This document shows, in pieces, positions 1-5,039 of a stretch of DNA of 5,039 nucleotides (position 1 is its first letter; the number at the start of each line of letters is the position of its first letter). Below the pieces are notes generated by a model. It did not search any database. It worked only from the letters and a program-made list of their open reading frames with translations, and had not been told where the DNA came from. The DNA is taken from assembly GCA_021791295.1 (NCBI GenBank), contig JAJYWW010000021.1:1-5039 (forward strand), given 5' to 3'. Origin of the DNA: a bacterium (lineage in GTDB: Bacteria > SZUA-79 > Acidulodesulfobacterales > Acidulodesulfobacteraceae). A program made the position numbers and the translations under genes.

Positions 1-40
1 TGCGTTAAAAAAAATATTTGTATAAAATATTTGAAATAAA

Positions 41-931
41 TTGAAACAGTTCACTATAAGCCGCGAAAATATTTTTAATAAACTCAAGTTTGTTTCCTAT
101 GTAGGTATTTTTGCGAATATTATTTTGACTTTAGCAAAATTTTACTTCGGCATTGCCGGACATTCCGAGGCGTTGGTCGCCGACGGCTTTAATTCGCTTT
201 CCGATATTTTTGCAGGACTGGTAGTTTACATATCTTTTAAAATATCCAACAAACCCCAGGACAAAGAGCATCCGTACGGACATGCAAAAGCCGAAATGAT
301 AGCTACTTTTTTGGTGGCGTTAATCTTAATACTTTTCGGACTGTCTATTATAGCGGTGTCGTCCTTTAAATTATATTTCCGCTATTACGAGCGTCCGGCG
401 CTCGATACTTTAATCGTTGCATCGGCTACTATAATTATAAAAGAAATTCTTTATAGATGGACTTTAAGGTGGGGCAAGCTTTTAAAATCTACGGGTTTGA
501 TTGCAACGGCATATGACCACAGAAGCGACGTCGTAGTGTCTATCGCCGTAGTAATAGGGATTATTTTTGCTATAAAAGGTTATTACTATATGGACCCCAT
601 AGCGGGAATAGTCGTAAGTTTTTTTATATTCCGTCTTGCCTTAAAACTTATTAAAGAATCTATAAGCAATCTTATGGACGAAAGCCCTCCTGCATCCGTG
701 ATAGATAAAATAAAAAATGTAATTATTTCCGTGAAAGGAGTCGAGCGCATTACGAATATTAAAGTAAGAAAATCAGGCCCTTATTTTTACATAGACGTCG
801 AAATAGAAATTAATCAAAATATGACCGTTAAAATGTCTCACGATATAGCGGAAAGTGTTAAAAGCAGTCTTATGTCGTCGAATATTTATATAAACGACGT
901 TATGGTACACATAAATCCTTTTGAGAATTGA
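41..931 (+). CDS. CDF-family divalent metal cation exporter, probably Mn-type
   Basis: Inner-membrane cation diffusion facilitator (296 aa), expected to export divalent metal from the cytoplasm in exchange for protons. About six hydrophobic segments (roughly residues 15-37, 43-66, 84-108, 121-138, 163-180, 183-203) precede a cytoplasmic domain (about 210-296). Aligned by eye with E. coli YiiP, site A is N51-x3-D55 in TM2 and D159-x3-D163 in TM5. Site B is D74, H77 and H81 in the loop PQDKEHPYGH. Zn-type CDFs carry His at one or both first positions of site A. The ND-DD pattern matches streptococcal MntE, so Mn(II) export is the inferred role. There is no His-rich TM4-TM5 loop and no long C-terminal tail. 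TTG at 41 is the only standard start between the in-frame stop at 32-34 and TM1; no Shine-Dalgarno is visible. The gene is convergent with the response regulator. The family is secure; the metal is not. Confidence 0.95.
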   Translation: MKQFTISRENIFNKLKFVSYVGIFANIILTLAKFYFGIAGHSEALVADGFNSLSDIFAGLVVYISFKISNKPQDKEHPYGHAKAEMIATFLVALILILFGLSIIAVSSFKLYFRYYERPALDTLIVASATIIIKEILYRWTLRWGKLLKSTGLIATAYDHRSDVVVSIAVVIGIIFAIKGYYYMDPIAGIVVSFFIFRLALKLIKESISNLMDESPPASVIDKIKNVIISVKGVERITNIKVRKSGPYFYIDVEIEINQNMTVKMSHDIAESVKSSLMSSNIYINDVMVHINPFEN

Positions 932-949
932 ATATTATATAAATAACGG

Positions 950-968
950 CAGGTTATACCTGTTTTTT
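950..968 (+). terminator. Probable intrinsic terminator of the CDF gene
   Basis: The arms CAGGT (950-954) and ACCTG (958-962) form a perfect 5-bp stem with a 3-nt TAT loop, followed at once by six T (963-968). On the + strand this is the layout of a rho-independent terminator, 19 nt after the CDF stop codon. On the - strand the T run lies before the hairpin, so it should not terminate the opposing transcript. The stem is short (outer G-U pairs may add to it), so its strength is uncertain. It overlaps the last codons and stop codon of the convergent response regulator gene. Confidence 0.55.
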
Positions 969-2372
969 AATATCTATTTTATATTCGTTGATTTTTTTCC
1001 GCAGGGTATTTCTGTTAATACCTAAAAGTTTAGAAACTTTAAGCTGATTAAAATTATATAAATTAAGTATTTCTTCTATAATTATTTTTTCGGTCAATCC
1101 CATTATCGATTTATAAACGTCGTTAATTTCTGTATCTTTGACTTTTTCGATGTAATTTTTTATTTTTCGTTTAATAATATTTTCCGTTTTTTTGTCTTTT
1201 AAACTATTTTCGCCGTTATTCAATATTTCTATAAAATCATCAGAATTTAATACCGCCGAGGGAGACATAACCATGCATCTTCTTATTGCGTTTTCAAGTT
1301 CTCTTATATTTCCGGGAAAATTATAAGACTGAAGCAAAGAAAGCGCATCGCCACTTAATTGTTTTTCCGGCATATTCAGCTCTTGAGAAAACTTTTTTAT
1401 AAAAAAGTCGGCTAAAATAGGTATGTCGGATTTCCGTTCTCTTAAAGGCGGCAGGGTAATTTCTATAACGTTAAGCCGGTAGTATAAATCTTCCCTGAAT
1501 TTTGCATTTTTAACCATAGACTTAAGATTTTTATTTGTAGCGGCAATAATTCTGACGTCTATTTTAACTGGTTTATTGGAACCGACCGGTTCAATTTCCT
1601 TTTCCTGTATGGCGCGTAAAAGCTTAGCCTGGAGATTAAGCGGCATATCTCCGATTTCGTCTAAAAAGATAGTGCCGCCGTTTGCGCTTATAAATTTTCC
1701 TTCTTTTTTTTCGTTTGCGCCGGTATATGAACCCTTTTCGTGCCCGAACAGTTCAGATTCGAGAAGTTCAGATGGAATGGAAGGAGTGTTTACTACGACA
1801 AATGGTTTATCGCTTCTTACGCTGTTTAAATGTATAGCCCTTGCTATAAGTTCCTTGCCCGTACCGGATTCTCCCAAAATTAATACGGTAATGTTGTTAT
1901 GCGATAACTTGCCTATGGTTTTAAAGACCTCCTGCATAATTTTAGACTTGCCCACAAGCAGGGTATCGAGAAAATCTTCCGATTTTTCAAATTTTTTATC
2001 GGTTAAGCCGTCGTTTTTTTTTATTTTTTCTATTATGCCGAGAATTTCGTCTAATTCAAAAGGCTTCGTTATGTAATCGTATGCACCTTTTTTCATAGCG
2101 TCTATAGCGTTTACCATAGTGTTCTGCGCAGTCATAATTATAACGTTCGGCTTATCGTTTAATTTTCTTGTATAAGCCAGAACTTCCATGCCGTTAATTT
2201 TAGGAATTCTTATATCTAGAAATATAGCAAAATAACGGTTATTTTTTATATAGGACAGCGCTTCTTCTCCGTCGGAGGCGGTTTCAATTACAAATTCGTC
2301 TTCCAGAAGTTTTTTTAACACGTAAACCAAACTTTGCTCGTCATCGACGATTAAGATTTTATGCTTTTTCAT
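954..2372 (-). CDS. NtrC-family sigma-54-dependent response regulator
   Basis: Cytoplasmic two-component activator (472 aa; E. coli NtrC is 469) that should open sigma-54 promoters once phosphorylated. The receiver domain (about 4-118) has acidic pair D10/D11, phospho-acceptor D53, T81 and K103. The AAA+ domain (about 138-375) has Walker A GESGTGKE (167-174), the sigma-54 contact loop written GSYTGA (214-219, usually GAFTGA), Walker B with D238/E239, the FREDLYYRLNV arginine-finger region (292-302) and sensor II around R357. A Fis-type helix-turn-helix closes the protein (about 430-465, GINRNTLRKKI). This tail resembles true NtrC/GlnG, but nitrogen control is only an inference. No partner kinase is in the window. 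ATG is preceded by AGG (2377-2375) only 2 nt away, a weak ribosome site; the start is supported by the family-typical MKKHKILIVDDE. It is probably the third gene of the - strand operon, 24 bp after moeA with no terminator between. Confidence 0.97.
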   Translation of the reverse strand: MKKHKILIVDDEQSLVYVLKKLLEDEFVIETASDGEEALSYIKNNRYFAIFLDIRIPKINGMEVLAYTRKLNDKPNVIIMTAQNTMVNAIDAMKKGAYDYITKPFELDEILGIIEKIKKNDGLTDKKFEKSEDFLDTLLVGKSKIMQEVFKTIGKLSHNNITVLILGESGTGKELIARAIHLNSVRSDKPFVVVNTPSIPSELLESELFGHEKGSYTGANEKKEGKFISANGGTIFLDEIGDMPLNLQAKLLRAIQEKEIEPVGSNKPVKIDVRIIAATNKNLKSMVKNAKFREDLYYRLNVIEITLPPLRERKSDIPILADFFIKKFSQELNMPEKQLSGDALSLLQSYNFPGNIRELENAIRRCMVMSPSAVLNSDDFIEILNNGENSLKDKKTENIIKRKIKNYIEKVKDTEINDVYKSIMGLTEKIIIEEILNLYNFNQLKVSKLLGINRNTLRKKINEYKIDIKKQV

Positions 2373-2396
2373 AACCTATTATTTATTATTATAAAG

Positions 2397-3623
2397 TCAG
2401 ATAAGGTAAGCATCCAGCAATTCGCCCTTATGCACGCCTTCCGCGTCTTCCGGAACGGATATGATGGAATTCATAATACCAAAAACGTTTATCGTAGCGG
2501 GTCCCGATTTTTCAAATATTTCTGAATATACGGTTCCGTCTTTACAGAAAGTATTCGCAGGAATAAATTCTCTTCTTTTATTTTTTTTAATATATTCAAA
2601 TGAAGAAAGCGATTTAATTGCGCGCACCCGGCTGTTTATTTTGATATGCCCGTTTATGAAAGGTTTAACGTATACTGCCAAGCAGGTATAAAATGCAACG
2701 GGGTTTCCGGGCAGCATAAAAACCGGTATTTTTTTATTTATCAATCCGAAAGAAAAGGGTTTTGCGGGTTTAATAGCCACCTGCCTGAAATTAATTTTAA
2801 AACCTACGGATTCAAGCGCCTTTTCGGTAAAATCTTTATCGCCGAAAGAAGCTCCCGCGGAAGTTATTATTATTTTACTTGTTTTTACCGCTTGCGTCAA
2901 AACTTCTACTATTTCTTCCAAATTATCTCTGCATACCGCATTATTAACGACGGTGCAGCCGTTTTGCGTTAAAAAATTTTCCGCCAATATTCCGTTGGAA
3001 TTATAAATTTTACCGTATGCAGGTTTTTTGTCGAGACCTATAATCTCGTTTCCGGTGGAAATAACGGAAACCCTTATTTTTTCATATACTTTTATCTTCG
3101 TTATGCTGCATGAGACGAGCAGTGATATATTTTCCGGAGTCAGCCTTGTATTTTTTTTCAAAATAACGTCGCCTTTTTTGATAACTTCGCCGCGGCTTCT
3201 TACATTTTTACCGGATTTCACCGGAGAACTTACTATAAGGTTATGGTTTTCTACTACGGCGTCTTCAATAGGTATTACGGCATCTAAAGTTTCCGGCATA
3301 TATCCGCCCGTCATTATGCGGACGGCAAAGTCTTCCTTGCCGGATTTTTTATATTTAGAATTAACGGAGGCATCTCCGGCATATACGACTTTTTTGGATA
3401 TAGCTAATTTTAATTGCGATGAATTAAGTTTTTTCGTAAGTTCGGTATTAACGGCATACCCGTCCATTGCGGAATTGTCGCACGCAGGATAATCGACTCC
3501 CGATATAACGTCGTCGTATAAAACCCTGTCTATCGCGTTTACGACCGATATTTTTTCGGCTTTTAAAGATGCAGACGTATTTATTGAATTTATAATGTTT
3601 AAAGATTCATCGAAAGATATCAT
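2397..3623 (-). CDS. moeA: Molybdopterin molybdenumtransferase MoeA
   Basis: Cytoplasmic enzyme that inserts molybdate into adenylated molybdopterin, the last general step of Mo cofactor synthesis. It is 408 aa (E. coli MoeA 411) and appears complete. Family motifs run in order: DNSAMDGYAV (49-58, with D54 equivalent to E. coli D59), RIMTG (102-106, T105), an STGNE block (189-193, E193), the MoCF-binding segment IITSAGASFGDKDFT (252-266, D264), the lysine pair AIKPAKP (283-289, K285/K288) and LPGNPV (304-309, P305/P308). A C-terminal beta domain follows, with SGPAT near 373. E. coli reads SGGVSVGEAD where this protein reads SAGASFGDKD; the acidic and lysine residues are kept, so activity is expected. 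ATG directly follows the stop codon of the transglycosylase gene (TAAATG) with no clear Shine-Dalgarno, so translational coupling is likely. The window has no other Mo cofactor gene and no molybdoenzyme. Confidence 0.96.
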   Translation of the reverse strand: MISFDESLNIINSINTSASLKAEKISVVNAIDRVLYDDVISGVDYPACDNSAMDGYAVNTELTKKLNSSQLKLAISKKVVYAGDASVNSKYKKSGKEDFAVRIMTGGYMPETLDAVIPIEDAVVENHNLIVSSPVKSGKNVRSRGEVIKKGDVILKKNTRLTPENISLLVSCSITKIKVYEKIRVSVISTGNEIIGLDKKPAYGKIYNSNGILAENFLTQNGCTVVNNAVCRDNLEEIVEVLTQAVKTSKIIITSAGASFGDKDFTEKALESVGFKINFRQVAIKPAKPFSFGLINKKIPVFMLPGNPVAFYTCLAVYVKPFINGHIKINSRVRAIKSLSSFEYIKKNKRREFIPANTFCKDGTVYSEIFEKSGPATINVFGIMNSIISVPEDAEGVHKGELLDAYLI

Positions 3624-5039
3624 TTATCTGGTTATCTTAAGCAATTCGCCGGGATATATAGAATTTGGATTTTTTATATTGTTTTCGGCCATTATATTTT
3701 TTACGTTGTCGTGAAATTTTGCGGAAATCCCGTAAAGCGAATCGCCGAATTTTACCCTATAGTATAAAAAACCGCTATTCGTTCTTTTTGCCTCGTAGTT
3801 ATTGCCGCCGCTCTTAATATAAGAATATCTTACCCTATTGGCCGAACCGCCTTTTAAAAATATTTTTTCTCCCGCATGTATAGCGTTTCCGTTAATCCGG
3901 TTGATGCTTTTAATATAATTTATAGATACGTTAAATTTTTGGGATATGCTCCATAAAGTCATTCCCGGCTTAACGATAATATATGATAAAGCTGCATCAC
4001 CGAAAGTGTTTTGGGCGATAGTTTTTTGAGAACCTTTTCCACCCGGTATAGTTATTTTTTCTCCTACTTTCAGTATAGAATAGCCGTTAAGTCCGTTGTA
4101 CCTCTCTATTGCCGCAAGAGACGCTCCGTATTTGGAAGCGATTCCCATAAGCGTATCGCCCGGCTCTACCGTATAGACGGTATTAGAACCTGAATTATTT
4201 GCCGCGTAATTTGTATTTACAGCGTTTATCCCCGGTATAGTTATTTTTTCTCCTACTTTCAGTATAGAATAGCCGTTAAGTCCGTTGTACCTCTCTATTG
4301 CCGCAAGAGACGCTCCGTATTTGGAAGCGATTCCCATAAGCGTATCGCCGGGTTCTACGGTATAAACCGTATTGTTTGCCGGTCTTGAATAAGCCGTATA
4401 TTGTATTACAGGGCGTTTAGGCACGTATCTTTTAAGATTTTTGAAATTTTTTAAGAATTTACCGTAGTCGTTTGCAGGTATATTAAGCATAAATCCGGGA
4501 TCGTCCGGCGGCGTAACGTTTCTTAAAAGTTCCGGATTCATCTGCTGCAATTCATACTCTGAAACGCCTATACATTTAGCCAAATCGTAAAGGCTGACCG
4601 AATACGGTACTTTTACTTGTTTAAATTTTATAGGTTTTTGATAATTAATGTTGTGGAAGCCGAAATTAGCCGGATCTTTTGCGATAATTGCCGCCGCAAT
4701 AATTTTAGGAACGTATCTTCTTGTCTGCCCGGGTAAAAGATAAGGTCTGTTTTGCGATATAGACCAGAAATTGCCGCCGGGATCAACGGATAACGCTCTT
4801 TCTATAGTTAATTCTCCGCCGTTATAAGCCGCCGCCGCAAGATACCATGACCCGAATTTGTTAAATAAATCTTTTAGGTATTCCGCCGCAGCATATGTAG
4901 ATTCTACCGGATTCCTTCTTTCGTCGACCCACCAATTTATAGTCAGGCCGAATATTCTGCCTGTAGAAGGTATGAACTGCCACATTCCGCTGGCGCCGGC
5001 ATACGAATATGCGGTAGGTGAAAAACCGCTTTCAATCAT
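3624..5039 (-). CDS. mltD: MltD-like lytic transglycosylase with LysM repeats (5' end missing)
   Basis: Enzyme that cleaves murein strands to 1,6-anhydro-MurNAc ends, expected in the periplasm or on the outer membrane. The reading frame is open to the window edge. The ATG at 5039-5037 is not the real start, because the catalytic Glu of the ES motif is already visible residue 3; in E. coli MltD it lies about 120 residues in, so the signal peptide and N-terminal region are outside. Visible residues: transglycosylase domain (1 to about 115) with GASGMWQFIPSTG (15-27), AYNGG (71-75) and RRYVPKI (107-113); a degenerate LysM-like stretch (about 142-188); then LysM1 (223-270), LysM2 (286-333), LysM3 (about 352-397) and LysM4 (about 426-470) up to the C-terminus. 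LysM modules bind GlcNAc-containing glycan. LysM1 and LysM2 are identical; LysM3 has Met in place of Asp in the PGDTL motif. Linkers are rich in Asn, Ser and Gly. It is probably the gene upstream of moeA in one operon. Confidence 0.93.
   Translation of the reverse strand: MIESGFSPTAYSYAGASGMWQFIPSTGRIFGLTINWWVDERRNPVESTYAAAEYLKDLFNKFGSWYLAAAAYNGGELTIERALSVDPGGNFWSISQNRPYLLPGQTRRYVPKIIAAAIIAKDPANFGFHNINYQKPIKFKQVKVPYSVSLYDLAKCIGVSEYELQQMNPELLRNVTPPDDPGFMLNIPANDYGKFLKNFKNLKRYVPKRPVIQYTAYSRPANNTVYTVEPGDTLMGIASKYGASLAAIERYNGLNGYSILKVGEKITIPGINAVNTNYAANNSGSNTVYTVEPGDTLMGIASKYGASLAAIERYNGLNGYSILKVGEKITIPGGKGSQKTIAQNTFGDAALSYIIVKPGMTLWSISQKFNVSINYIKSINRINGNAIHAGEKIFLKGGSANRVRYSYIKSGGNNYEAKRTNSGFLYYRVKFGDSLYGISAKFHDNVKNIMAENNIKNPNSIYPGELLKITR
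4042..4160. repeat. 119-bp direct repeat, copy in LysM2
   Basis: Perfect match over 119 bp to 4231-4349, a 189-bp offset (63 codons, in frame). It encodes most of LysM2 of the transglycosylase. Beyond the high-coordinate end, 4161-4184 still aligns but has five synonymous differences (4161, 4164, 4170, 4176, 4179). The low-coordinate end falls at the end of the module, where the two linkers diverge. Confidence 0.97.
4231..4349. repeat. 119-bp direct repeat, copy in LysM1
   Basis: Second copy of the 119-bp perfect direct repeat, encoding most of LysM1. The 70-bp gap between the copies encodes the linker, rich in Asn and Ala, plus the start of LysM2. The aligned region continues to 4373 with five synonymous third-position differences (4350, 4353, 4359, 4365, 4368), so the two modules are identical as protein over 48 residues. 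Confidence 0.97.

Noticed and set aside
1576..2076. 166-codon open frame on the + strand
   Set aside because: It lies wholly antisense to the AAA+ domain of the response regulator, whose motifs are intact. Its translation is Ser/Phe/Pro-rich without recognisable domain features. It is a shadow frame.
2373..2396. Separate promoter or terminator between moeA and the regulator
   Set aside because: The 24 bp are simply AT-rich, with no hairpin and no convincing -35/-10 pair. A promoter inside moeA cannot be excluded by eye.
2461..2972. Two overlapping small + strand frames (2461-2691 and 2646-2972)
   Set aside because: Both are antisense to the C-terminal half of moeA, overlap each other and show no family motif.
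3028..3492. 154-codon open frame on the + strand
   Set aside because: Antisense to moeA across conserved motifs. The Ser/Thr/Phe-rich translation looks like a by-product of the opposite-strand codons.
4011..4193. 60-codon + strand frame over the LysM repeat
   Set aside because: Antisense to LysM2 of the transglycosylase and short, with no supporting motif.
4042..4349. CRISPR array or mobile-element repeat
   Set aside because: Only two copies exist, in frame within a coding sequence and matching LysM domain boundaries. This is domain duplication, not an array or insertion sequence.
5037..5039. ATG at the window edge as the true start of the transglycosylase
   Set aside because: Starting here would leave only two residues before the catalytic Glu and remove the signal peptide and half of the first motif. 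The gene must begin beyond the window.

Overview
The window is AT-rich DNA carrying four genes with almost no space between them. One gene is on the + strand and three are on the - strand. All four have recognisable families. The gene set is a periplasmic MltD-type murein transglycosylase, a molybdopterin cofactor enzyme, an NtrC-family sigma-54 activator and a cation diffusion facilitator. It suggests a low-GC Gram-negative bacterium, perhaps of the Desulfobacterota/Deferribacterota kind. That placement is inferred from gene content only; nothing in the window fixes the taxon.

Layout. Positions 1-40 are an AT-rich leader. Positions 41-931 (+) encode a CDF-family divalent metal exporter that starts at TTG. 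Its transport site reads Asn-Asp/Asp-Asp, the pattern of Mn exporters rather than Zn exporters. A short hairpin with a T run (950-968) probably terminates it, and the hairpin overlaps the stop codon of the convergent gene. On the - strand, in transcription order, the genes are: a partial lytic transglycosylase with four clear C-terminal LysM repeats (5039-3624, its 5' end beyond the window), moeA (3623-2397) and an NtrC-like response regulator (2372-954). The transglycosylase stop codon abuts the moeA ATG (TAAATG), and the moeA-to-regulator gap is 24 bp. The three are therefore probably one transcript. They share no obvious pathway: wall remodelling, Mo cofactor synthesis and sigma-54 regulation.

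The most unusual DNA lies inside the transglycosylase gene. LysM1 and LysM2 are identical over 48 residues and share a 119-bp perfect direct repeat. The identity ends abruptly in eight codons that carry five synonymous differences. Two of those differences are a paired G/C swap that keeps a 6-bp hairpin intact in both copies.

I see no RNA gene, CRISPR array, insertion sequence or phage gene, and no stretch over 300 bases without a gene. I did not find a clearly undescribed system here. The window looks like ordinary chromosomal housekeeping DNA with a few points worth checking.
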